Assembly: GCA_950295325.1 (NCBI GenBank) | Contig: OX485807.1 | Span: 28,059,666-28,123,665, forward strand | DNA from: Polytrichum commune | Lineage: Eukaryota; Streptophyta; Polytrichopsida; Polytrichales; Polytrichaceae | Length of the DNA: 64,000 bases | Reading direction: 5' to 3' | Shown: in pieces, positions 21,357-33,300 of the stretch | Layout: every line of letters begins with the position of its first letter | Numbering within the stretch: the first letter of the stretch is position 1 | The notes under the pieces: generated by a model | The model's database searches: none | Seen by the model: only the letters and a program-made list of their open reading frames with translations | Told to the model about the DNA's origin: nothing | Program-made: the position numbers and the translations under genes

Positions 21357-23587
21357 CACAGGCTTGCCTAGGCAAGACGGCAAGGCTGGCATGCAAGTGC
21401 TTTAATTTGGTTCGAATGTTATTTTTCCAGTGAGGCACTCAATAACTGACGTGTCCAGACCAATAATCTCATGCCACCTGGTGACATTTGGCTCCTTGCA
21501 TTTGGCTCTACACTGAAGCTTTCACTCATTTTCACTCGCGTTCGAGGCTCGGGTGTGTGTGAGAACATTCCACCATCAATGGGAACCGGGGCACATAGGA
21601 TTCAAGGCGCTGCCAAATTGTCAGCAACTCGTGTAAGTATATGTGTATATATGTGTGTATGTAAGCACTTGGCATGCTTTTGCCCAGTTTGAAGGTTTGC
21701 TCTCAATGATGGACTGACCAAGAGTTGTCATGTGTATTAACTTATGTATCAAGGTACCTATGTTATGTCGCCCTATAAGTCGCGGGTACTTCTAACCTCA
21801 CCGACACGTTTTGGTTGTCGGATCGGATCCGGGATTGTCTTATCGAGTTAGCCGCTTCAAGTCATGACACAACGATGCTCGTTCTTAAGAATCATGATTG
21901 GAATTTGAGACGCAAAAGTTGTAAGAGATCCAAATGAGATGTTTCTTTTTCTTTTTCTATTTTCAATGATCCGTAAACATGACTAAGATTATTTCCTGGG
22001 GAGGGAGGGGTGGACGTTGTCCCACGGCTGATGCGACTCTTGACTACATCGACGCAATTCCCAGCCCATAGGTGCACAAATTCATCGCGTTCACTTGCAT
22101 GACATATATGTGTGTTGTCTCGTGTGTCACCCTTCCTCCCAATAACGGTTCACTTGCATGATTTGTAATATTCAACGAGCCTAAGTTTGGAGATGACCTG
22201 TGAGGCAAGCCCAAAAATTCTCACATGTTGATTCAATGTGACGTGATGAACATCACTCGACTTGAGTTGTGTTAATATTATAAGGGATCCCCAACATAAC
22301 TAGAGAATTGTGCTTGGAAATCTCTCATTCCCGTGGTGCAAGAGCCTATTGTTGAGTAATGTTTTATCACATAGACTTGATACTCAATTGTGTTAGCTGA
22401 TGGACAAAGCTTTTTTCCTTACTTATTCCAAAAGTTTATGCATGCAATCCAATATCATTGCAACACATGACTTTTTTTTTAAATTCATGTTCTTAACTGC
22501 AAACCTTGTCACATAGTACTCAATACATGTGTCTGATTAAGAAGTGCAACCACATAAAACCCACATATACGAGAGCACGGGCACCCCATGGGCAAGCATG
22601 GACACGAACATATGCTACAATGTAAACATTGGGGAATCTATGTTTACGGTCGGGGAAGATCGTTGCTAAACACACATTAGGCAAGAAATAAAAAAGATAA
22701 GAGGTGATGCACTTTACTCCTAACCAATTCTTTGCAAGTGGAAATTGCACTTCGCACCTGACATAACAATACTCAACAGAGTAAGAATTTTCCTACATCA
22801 TTAGGCTAACGTTATATCATGAAGGGTAGAAACTCGCAAGATGTTGTAATTATGCTCCTAGGATTCCGTGGCTCACCCAACTGGAGATAAGTGTTGACTA
22901 ATATCACGGACATACAAAAACGGTGTATTTGGAGTTTCGTCCCTTGGATTAGCTCCAAAAACAGGCATCAACAAGTGTTTTATAATAATGCACATGGGCC
23001 GGTTCAAGAACATCACCATATACGATGGAGAAGTTGGTGGATTACAGTCATGTGAAGTGGACCGAGACCCTCAGGGCTTATATAATAAGTGAAGCAGCTC
23101 CCAAGGTTACTCACCATGGGCTATTTAACATCAATTTGACCCTCACTTGGGGTGCTTACCAGTGCCCAAGAAGTTAGTTTTAGGGCATATATATAGTCGG
23201 TCAAGATCCTAGTGATTCTAAATCCAACCGGTTACATGTTGACATCTTCTGGTTTTGCTTGAATCATTCATTTTGAGGTATATTTTCTATAAATTCCTCT
23301 AAATTGATCGGTAATTTTCATGAAGTCTCCAACTTCAACGGGTTATTTCTCAAACTCAACCGGTTCATCGGCAACTAACCGTTGGTTCTCCTTGAGCCTT
23401 GGTTCTGATCGAATGATTCAATCTAGGAGTATCTTTGAGGTTGTACCATTCTTTATGCAATGAGAATCTGTCCCATTTGTGTTAAAAGAAGAAGAAGAAA
23501 GAAAAGCATCAAAGAAGATAATTAGTTCACATATTTGTTTCTCTGAGGTGAAATTGTACAAACCTCCTTTCATAACATTAATCGGAT
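21357..23587. other. intergenic, no gene recognised
   Basis: A dinucleotide-like TGTGTATATATGTGTGTATG patch lies near 21641-21662. The stretch 23190-23400 resembles 5895-6075 (CCTAGTG...GCTACATGTTGA; TTCAACCAGTTATTTCTCAA), another old shared repeat. No gene is supported. Confidence 0.4.
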
Positions 23588-23651
23588 CCATAACAGTGTT
23601 CCGTGGGACTGACAATATTCCACATAATATTCCCCACATTCATATTGTTAT
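23588..23651. repeat. shortened relative of the 11.2-kb foldback
   Basis: CCATAACAGTGTTCCGTGGG followed by ACTGACAATATTCCAC matches one arm of the hairpin at 11195-11312. The segment ends in ATTGTTATG, so it can still pair weakly end to end. Confidence 0.55.
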
Positions 23652-24374
23652 GAATTTGAATAATGTTAAGTTCAACGTTTCCAAGGTCATTCATATTCCC
23701 AACACTGTGACCTTCGATTGAAACATGGTCGCTATGACTTGTCCGTGGTTCTAAACCCAATAATATGCTTATCATTGGGCGATCTCTTTGGAAATGTTGG
23801 AAATCATAATGTTAAAGAGTAGATAACGAATGAGACGAGAGTGGATGATGCGCTGCATGACCTTATGGACATAATTTGGGAATTTAGTAATAGCCCAAAA
23901 ACAACCAAACGATGGATGCACTGCTTTCTAAATTCTACCGTTCAACAAAAACAATTTATGACATTTAGCGGGAGTACACAAGGAACCTTATAATAATTTG
24001 TAGCAGGGCGACAAATGTACGATATCGAGTGTAATGTTCATCATGTTGTAAGGGCTGCTTGCTACAATCTATATTTGTTGTGAGTGTGTCCATATGTAAA
24101 CATAACACATCAACGAGAGTTGAGACGATGAACATTACATATGATATCATGCCTCCATGGATGTGCAATTGTGGCAAGTTGTGATAATAACCCTTTTATT
24201 CTTGGATGAGCGATCAATTATAAACTATATAATAGATGAGAGGTGACATCCATCTCCTCTCGCCTGTTATGAGACAAAACCAGTATGCTGTGGATGTAAA
24301 CCATAGTTATGAATGAAATGTTCTTTGTGTGGATAGGAAAAAACACACACACAACAAAGTTACTGGATGTATAG

Positions 24375-24481
24375 GGGAATGGTCATTGGGAGGACAATTA
24401 CAACTTGTAAATTGGGCCCCAGTTGCAAGCAAACTGGGGTCGAATTTAGAAACGGTAATTGGGCGACCAATGACCATTCCC
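24375..24481. repeat. 107-bp foldback hairpin
   Basis: GGGAATGGTCATTGG at 24375 pairs with CCAATGACCATTCCC ending at 24481. Inner arms (CAATTAC/GTAATTG, TAAATT/AATTTA, CCCCAGTT/AACTGGGG) continue the pairing to a loop near 24425-24430. ATA occurs just outside the left end and directly after the right end. It is a foldback MITE or a hairpin that could feed small RNA production; no paralogue is seen in the window. Confidence 0.75.
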
Positions 24482-24586
24482 ATACGTGATCTGACCTGTC
24501 GAGATATCCAACGTGGCAGCTTACGTGTGCGATTCTGTTTGGACACACCTGTCGAGCCACTTTCCATGTCATCATTGATTGGCATG

Positions 24587-24963
24587 TGTCATACGGTATT
24601 TACTGTCACTATGGTAACTTTTCGGATGCCACTTCTTATGAATAAATAGTGAACAAATATATGGACGATGGACGACTCCAGCCATTGGCTAAAACCCCAC
24701 CTTCTCTCGTCAGCAAATTGGGATGGAATATTGTCATGGATGATTGAAATTTGGATGAAAAATCACTTGGAAAGTGACAATAATTGCAACACTGTAAATC
24801 TATGAACTCCCCCCTCCTTTTAAATTATTTATTTATTTTTTATTTACAAGGAATGACAAATAATGTTGGGTAAACATTTAGTGTTGGTGACACTACACCG
24901 CGGTTTACAATTAGTATGGAGCAAGACGATTAGAATTGGTGACACTAAATACCATATTTAGTG
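24587..24963 (+). mobile_element. TA-flanked MITE, CACTAAATATGAT family, left end lost
   Basis: This copy aligns with 39624-39994 (inverted) and with the split copy at 38559-39329. Shared words: ACTTCTTATGAATA, TTGTCATGGATGATTGAAAT, GGAATGACAAATAATGTTGG. Its right end reads ACCATATTTAGTG followed by TA. The left terminal repeat is missing. Confidence 0.7.
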
Positions 24964-24999
24964 TAGTTTCTTCACTAGAATGTGATTGGTGAAGGTAAG

Positions 25000-25968
25000 G
25001 GTCGTTCCGGGGGTACTAATTCCAGCTTGGAGTTTACCCCCCTGCGAGCTAAGGCAGATTTCTGCTATATAAGTTAAGTTATCAAATGCAGATGACTTCT
25101 GAAGTACCATACACTACTGCTGATGATGGGAAAGAAATGCTGGAGATGGAACTCTACAGAGCTCCTTTCCTTCCTTAGTTCCTGTGGATGAGTGAATGAG
25201 TGCAAGGCTAGGTAGCTGGATGGGATATACGTCCAGCATTGAGTGCCAATGAATGACATCACTTTTCAAGGAGCCCAACAGGATTGCCTGCACACACATC
25301 GAAACAAAGGCACTAACACAATAGTAAGTAAGCTTGCACGGGAAATCGGAGGCAGTGAGCCGGACAATAAACTTAAACCTTTGGAAGCATTTTGTTGTTG
25401 TTGTTGTTGTTGTTGTAGTTGTTACCTTACCTCAGCTTTCCACTTCAATGTTTTGATGTGAGTAAGTACTTGGCATTTGTTGCTGAGGCAGCTTCTTCTT
25501 CGTCGTCTTCTTCTTCTTTTGTCGTCGTGGCCTCCCCCACATGATGGCCATTGTGCCATTGCCATTTCTTTTGTAAAGGTTTAGCAACTGCTTCGACACA
25601 GTAAGCTTAAGTAGGTACCGGTTTGCTGATGAGGTCCTTCCTTGATCTTCCTTGGAGTTCACAGGCTGCGACCTCCCCCCAGCTGCTTCCTGGCTCTTTC
25701 GGTCTCCGGTTGTAACTTCAAGGGGAGAGTGAAACTTTGGAAAGTTGGAAGGAAAGGAAAGCAGAACTGTCTTTCTTCATGTGTCGCAATCGAGGAGTCA
25801 CTCACATGAAGCACATTGCGGTAAGTTAGTGTTCCGGATGGCATAGTCTTTAGGAGCGACTCCTGCTTTTGAGCGACCACGAGCAGAGTTTGATGATGGT
25901 GATGTTTGATGATGATGATGACCATGGCATTTGTAAGTAAGTATGTGACGAGGATGATGGTGTTGAGA

Positions 25969-26000
<32 letters not shown>

Positions 26001-27347
26001 CTCTCCGTGTAATGCTCCTTGGGTTATTTTGGTTTTCCTGGTTAAGTGTTTTCGAGCTTTGCACTGCTTGTGCGGATTGGGAGGATAATGTTCCAGTAGG
26101 TGCAAACTTGGCGGGTCGGATGATGAAGATGTGCGAGGTTAGATTGGGTGGGAAATCTGTGTGGGGTGTGAATCCTTCTTCCTATGTGGGCTTGAATCTA
26201 GGGGAATTTTCTTCCATTGCTCTGAGATCTGAGATTCTAATTTTGGGTAAAGAAGGGAGCCGAAATTGGAATGCATCTCGGATCGGTTGGGGGTGCCCTC
26301 TTCTCCTTCTTCTTCTTGTTGCCTGTGCACATTGGGATCAAGTGCTGGTGATGATGATCAGCATGGAAATTCCTACCTAAATTCTATGTTTCTCACCCAT
26401 GAATTGAATCTCTCAATCTCGGAAGGAAACCTGTTGCATCGTGCTCTACCATACCTGAACTGTCTTTGAATTCGGGGTTGGGTTATGATGTCATGGTAAA
26501 GTGGGTAAGGATTTGCAACGTGTCACGTGGAGGTAGTAGAGTGTTTTGGGTACGATCTTCTTGGTGTGTTCCTAGGTCCCTGGAGACCGTTGAATTCTGA
26601 TTCAAACTGTTCATCGCCTCTTGTGACGAAGTTCACTTTCATTGGGCCCTGATCACTTCAGCTGGAAAATTACCGGAGTGTGCACTTGATGCACCTTATG
26701 TGAAGATATTTTTTGGGATCTACTCACTCCAAATCTTCTTCAAACTTTCGATGAGCAGAGAGAGACAGGCAGAGAGAAATGCCTGTATGCATGTAATCAC
26801 TACCTATTTTTGGTGATAACGTCAGTGAGTTGAGCATATCATTTTGTACCTGGGTTATGGTAGGGTATGGTTCTTGATTCTACACTAACACGTAGGTATG
26901 CCTTCAGGATTGTTCTTCTTCTAGAACCCACTTTCCAAGTTGCAACATGTCGGGGGCTGTGGATGTGCATTCCATGTGTTGGGTTATGTTATACCAAAAT
27001 ACTCCGAACCATCTCATTTATGGCTTCTCTATGCAGGATTGCTGAGGATGAAGCAACAGGGCAAGACGGTGTCGCTCTACACCATAGAAAAGGGCATCTC
27101 GGAGGTGGAATAACAATTTGAGAGAAAATATATCTGGGTCGTTTATAATCTCAAGTTCTATGTATTTTAACACACCTTCCCTTAGTCATTTGGGTTGTGA
27201 GACTTCAAGGTCTTGCAACTTCAATCTCAACCTCAACCTCGCCCCGGGGCCACTCAACCCTCCTATTCTTGCCTGGGATTTTCAAGATTGGTATCCGAGG
27301 CTCCCGGGATCAAATTTTAGGGACTTGAAGAAGGTGGAGCGGCGAAA
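25000..27347 (+). promoter_or_regulatory. 5' flank and probable untranslated leader of the EDR2-like gene
   Basis: There is no supported coding gene here. The region holds several simple repeats: (TTG)n at about 25392-25416, TTCTTC/GTC runs near 25490-25530, (GAT)n near 25900-25920 and (CT)n at about 25968-25996. Pyrimidine-rich runs like these are common in plant leader regions. The transcription start and any leader intron cannot be placed by eye. Confidence 0.35.
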
Positions 27348-30300
27348 ATGGAAGGATGGTTATATTTGATAGAATCGAACAGGTTGATGATGACCCAACC
27401 CCGGAAGCGCTATTTTGTGCTCCGGGAGAACCATGTTTCGATGTACAAGGAGAAACCTGCACACAGAGATGAGGTAGGTTAACCCTATTCCCAAACTTAG
27501 GAAATACTGAGTGGGCCTTCGGAATGAATGTCTTCTCTCAGCCCCATTTCCTAGGATGGATGGCTTCAGTGTATAAAATTGAGCGATGCAATCCGTAGGG
27601 TTGGCCATGGTCAACACCACCTCAAATTTCTTGCGTCTTATTCTTGGAGGGTTTTGAGATTCTGTTCACACTTTCCTGGCAATTCTTAACGTAGCACTTG
27701 CCTGGCAAATGCATTTTAGTGTGACCGAATTGGTTAGGGCAGAAGGAAACCCTCCATTAACGAGAAGGATCTGGGTTGGTCTCCAGTTTTTTGCAAAATG
27801 GTTTATTGTTTACAGTGTGAGATAAATGACACATGTTTGGCAGTTATTGTACGCACTCTCCCAGGAAGTCTTTACTTGTACAGTGGTGTTTTGAGTTGGT
27901 CACTAAGTTCGTCCTTGTAATTATCCTTGACTTCCAAATTCAGTGGCTTTAAGGAACTCTTTAGGTGTACCTAGGGATTGTGTCTAGGTAGGCTTCCATT
28001 TCTGGGACACAATTTTGAAACCTTCATCTGTATATCTTACTTCATAATTTAGTCATTCAGACCGAAAGTAGTGATCAGACATGTGTCTACCATTTGAGAG
28101 CTACGTCCGTGTGAATTTAGATAAATCTAGGTCATCTCATGAGCTTTAGTTACTGCTGCTTTCAGCCCATCTATTATACGATGCAATAATAGGGTTGGTG
28201 ACATTGGCCTTTAGGACAAGTGGTAGTAGTTTAAATTATCTTTTAGTATCGATTGGATACATGGCTGATTAAGATATACAAGCAATGTATGGCTTAGTAA
28301 TTTGGGTGGTCTGCAGTAAGTGGACCTTTGATAAGGATATTGTTTTTTGTGTCAGATCGGTCCTCATGTTTTTGCCTACATGACTTACAGGAACCTTTGA
28401 AAAGTGGGCCAATAGACCCCTACACTCGAGTGATGGAGCATGGACGTGAGAACATTAGTGGCCGTGTTCTCTTTGTGTTCACCATCTACGACTCCTACAA
28501 TCATGAAGACAAGCTGAAATTCGGTGCTCGAAGTTCTGAGGAAGCAGCAAAATGGATGGAAGCATTCAAGGAAGCAGCCGAGCAGGTTCCAACACCAACC
28601 CGCCTGTAGTTGTGTTGCAGGTTACATTTGATCAGACTGGGAAGTACTAATGTTTCTAAATATTGAATGCAAAAGTCATGTACAACAGAACGTACTGGAT
28701 GCATAGGTCTAGTCCTGTCTGAGTGTCTGCAACAAGACAGCCATAGTTTATGGATTGTTCATTGGTATGGTACACTGGCATTTTGTAATTTGTTTCCTTG
28801 TGTAAGTGTAGGCACATCCGCCTGGGAAAGACAGGCCCTTTGTTCCCACAGCTGGAAGACGACGGTACCCTTTCAGGTGATTTAGAATCAGTGTTGTTTG
28901 ATCCTAGTACGCAGGGGTGCATTCCTGAAGACTGGCTCAGTTAGTAATCGATATTTGCATCAGAATATTGTTGGTGTTAATGTAGGTAGTTGATTGTTTT
29001 GTTTAGAACTCAGTATCATGGCTATGGGTTTCATTCCCTTTTCCATTTCATTTAATGCATTTCCCCCATTTGGCTCTGCCATCGGCAATGGGAATAACTT
29101 TGATGTAAGTTGGGAATTGGGGCTTCCTCATGCAATACACGTTGAGATGGTGGTGACTTACTAAGCACTTTCACTAATTTGAAATGAACTGTTTAAATTG
29201 TTGGAACAAATTGGTGTCAAAAAGGGAATGTGGTACATGCATTCTGTTTTGATAAAGTAAATTTGTTATAGGATCTCTGGAAGACGCGGGAATGGACTTG
29301 TCAGGGACCTGTCTGGTGGGAGTAACCAGATTTCACGGGAGGATTCTAGTAGTATTGCAGGTTAATCTCTACCTGAAGTTCTATGACATGGCACACTTTT
29401 AAAGTGTCAAAAGTCATTGTTGAAGAGAATGGTTTTGTTGTGATCAATATATCACTTGTGGTATAAGTGCATGTACACAAATGTCACTGTTTTTATTATA
29501 TCTCTGTTGGATGAGTGCTTCATGTTAGTATTGATCACAAGGTGCTTTGAAGTGACCACTATGTTTTGTCCACTATGCTTTGTCTACTATATTCTTTATT
29601 TCACAAGGCTTAATTATCATTCTTGTGAAACATTTCTCTTCTTAGGTGGAAGTCCATTTATGACTGTATCTCTAACACGTAAATGTTATATTCCAATTCA
29701 GATCTACCAGATTGGACTGGATCTTTGCTCTCCAAAGATGCCTCTCCAGATGTGATCGCTGATTCTCCGTGGCAGATTTTTGGCTGCACAAATGGTAGGT
29801 GGCAAGTATGTTAAGGATTTTCTGCAGGCTGTATGAGCTTTTACAGCTTTTAAACCTATATATTTATCTCTATCTTGCTTTTGTGTTCAGGGTTACGATT
29901 GTATCGGGAAACCACTGACCACCATGGACTCAGGAGCATGGTATTGCCATCATCACTTCATTAATTCATCACATATTTCACTCTGGTGTTTGCTCTGGAA
30001 AGGTTTTCATGTTTAGAGACTGGTTACTGTTTCCTATCTCATTTCTTCCAGCTCCTACATTGATGACAGAACTTTGAAGGGAATAGTCTCAGCCTTTTCC
30101 ACCAATGGGAGGTTTAGATTTCAATGGTCACGGGCCCTCAAGCTCCAGTGTAAAGTGCCCCTGAGAATGAGAAATTTTAATCTAATCAAATGTAGCCTGT
30201 GTCAGAGTAAAGAACACATGAATGTGTTAAAATACGAGGCTCTTAGACTTCAATCTCTTAATGCAACTCATCTTTATGACAGATTCGTGGTGAGGATCCA

Positions 30301-33300
30301 CCGGCGTTGATGGCAGTAGGAGAGGTGCATGCAACTTGCGAATCTGTATTTGAAACTGTCATGGCTTTGGGTCCATCTCGGGCTGAGTAAGGGCCTACCA
30401 AACCCCGCTCATCAAAATTGCAATCTCAGTATTTTTAGTCATGTACGAAACCCTTCTATTTGTGTAAACTGCCAAGGTGCACCTAGCCTATGAAATAAGT
30501 TGTCAACTAACTAACTTATGCAATATTTTTAATCTGATGTGTGCGCAGGTGGGACTTCTGCTTCTTGAAAGGAAGAGTCATACAACATATTGATGGTCAC
30601 TCAGACATTGTTCACAAGCAGTTCCATAAGTACTGGCTCCCCTGGTACGTAATTCTCATTTCATTTAAGCAAGTTGTACCAGGTTTTCTGGAGTTTGTGA
30701 CTTAATATTGGTCAATGGTTTTCAGGAAACCTTTTTCATTCATGTTTGTAGTATTTGAATAGCATGAACATCTCATGGGTTTATGCGACTCACAGCAGAC
30801 CAATGACCAAGGAATGACTAGGTACAGTCTAAATGAAGTATTGGTCTACCTGGACGAGGGTTTGGAATCTTTTTTGGGGTGTGTGGATATCAAAAATGTG
30901 CTCTTGCAGTTTTGGTAATTTTGGCACATTTGAGAGGAGATTGTTTTTTTAATGAAAATAGTGCAGGCGCATGAAGCCCAGGGATCTTCTTGTGCATCGA
31001 TACTGGCGGCGTGAAGATGATGGCTCTTATGGTATGTTGAGTCACTTGACTTGACTTAGAAGACTATTTTCACCTGGGAATCAGATTTTTTACTTTACCA
31101 TGACAGTCTAAGAAGCATGCCTGGATGTTCGAGAAGATAATTTCCTTCCTACTAATTTATCATGTTACGGATTTGTTGTAGTGATTCTCTACACATCTGT
31201 TAATCATGACAAAGTTCCTCGTCGACGAAAGTTTGTGCGTGCTTGGCTGAAAAGTGAGTACTACCTTTGAGTCCCAAATTCTCTTGTTGATGCCATGTAT
31301 AAATGTGCAATCTTCTAATGCTTTTCTAACAAGGATAACACAGAATTACACTTTGTAACATATCTAGCTTTTGTTGATGTTTGCTCTGTATTTGGAGTTA
31401 CTGATGAATAAAGTGGTGGAGATGGGTATATTGTATTTTCTCCCACTCGAGATGCAAGGAATGAAATATGATAAGACCAAGGATTTGGAAGAATATATTT
31501 CATCTAGGGATCTTGAAAATCTGAGTTTGTGTTCTTCTATTCTTCTTGATTGTTTTAAAGATTTGGGTTTGTTGATGATAGGTGGTGGTTACGTGATATC
31601 ACCTCTGCCACCACAAGGTGGATATCCGCACCGGTGTCTTGTGAAGCATATGCTTACTGTGGACTGGAAACACTGGAAGACTTGTTGGAGCCCATCTAGA
31701 GATAAAGACATCACATTGAGAGTGCTTGAAAGGGTTGCAGGTAAATTAGTATATCGCGAGTTATCCCAGTTGCAGGAGTATTTGTTATATCTTGCCCAAT
31801 TTCTCGTTCCTCTTTGGTTACAATCCTGTTGCACTTGGCTCTTGGCCATTGGAGGGGTTATTATGGATTAACTCAATTTCCACTTTCTGTCTTAAAATAT
31901 GGGTGTCCTGATCTCACGTCATGGGAGATATTTCTTCAGTTTTCAAAGGCTGGCCTAATGCTTCTATGAGTATACATTTGAGTCTTCTCAATTTCTTTCA
32001 TGGCAAGCTCTGCCGGATGTTGAGAAGCTAACCTCTTGTTGCTCAGAAGGTAGCACCAACCTCTTGTTTCTAATTTAGCACCTTTTTCACTATGACTCTC
32101 TGCTGGCATGCATGTATGGTAAGGTAAATAGACCTAATTCAGTTACTTATCTTATTAAGACACCTATATTTGAGTGGTGTGTGGTAAGATGTGGAACTAA
32201 GAACAGACACCAAAAAGGCATCATATGTTTAAAAGGGATTTGACTTTGTGCTTAACATTTGATCACTATCATTGATTTAACAGTCAACTGAATTATGGGG
32301 ACCTGTATGATTAATTAAGAAAGAGAATCTTCACTTTGATAATGAGCAAGATATTTATACAAGCTCTGAAAATTATGAGGAAATTAGCTATGGCCTCAAT
32401 TTGGAATTATTGATCTTCTTGTACCTAGTCTTGTGTTTTAATATTATAGAAGAAGTGGGCTAAATGGGAAAAGTAACCAGTTAAGACTCTCGTCTACCTT
32501 ATGTCAAGGGCTGGATCCCAGGTGTTTTGTATGTCAAGTATATTTATTAATATGACCATTGTTGTTGGTACAGCCATAAGGGAGGTTTACAAAGTGAAGC
32601 CAGCTGACTACAAGCCCATCTCTGTGGGTGGAAATGTGAGCTGTTCAAAGGAGAGAGGAAGTGAGTTTCCACATGCATCAATTCAGGCAGGAATTTCAAC
32701 TGGGGAGGCTGCATTACAAGATGATCATAGTGCAGGGCGGAGCATGTTTCTCCAACTAGCTGAGGACGAATTCTATGATGTTCCTGAGGATTCATTGTGG
32801 GAACGTGAACATGAGCCTGATGCAGATCCCAATTCTCCTAGACAGCATTCTGAGTTGGAGGGATCTTCTGACGAAGACCAGGTCAGTGATCATTTTCTAG
32901 ATCTTAAGGAATTTGTACTATTTTGTTGGGCACAATAGAGTTATCCTTTGACTCATGGGACTTTTGAATGGGAGTTGGTCCCCTATGATTTTCTGTAGGT
33001 TGTTTTGCAAGATAAATAATATTTTTGCACTTGTGGTGCATTCTAGTGTTTGAATATGCATGAGCAACCTATTTTGGATCAGTGAGGGCCAAACTCATTT
33101 TAAGCACCTCTTGGCATGCCAAAATGAGTTTGACTCAATGAACTGATATAGAATGCTCTTCATTTAAATCTCCACACTACCTCCAAGCATGCACCGTAAA
33201 CTTACCGAATATCGAAGGTGGTGTATGCAAAACAACCAACTCATGACCAAAAGTCGTGTTGTGATAACTTTAATGGCATAATGGGGCTGATGGCCAAGTT

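Noticed and set aside
24307-24649. Similar peptides read from both strands
   Set aside because: Explained by the 107-bp hairpin, which makes both strands encode alike; not a gene.
25659-26105. 148-residue minus-strand frame with an RERERERE run
   Set aside because: The run is the (CT)n microsatellite read in reverse; no domain, and it lies in the likely leader region of the EDR2-like gene.
25997-26380. 127-residue plus-strand frame upstream of the EDR2-like gene
   Set aside because: It starts at GTG, has no homology I recognise, and lies in leader-like sequence.
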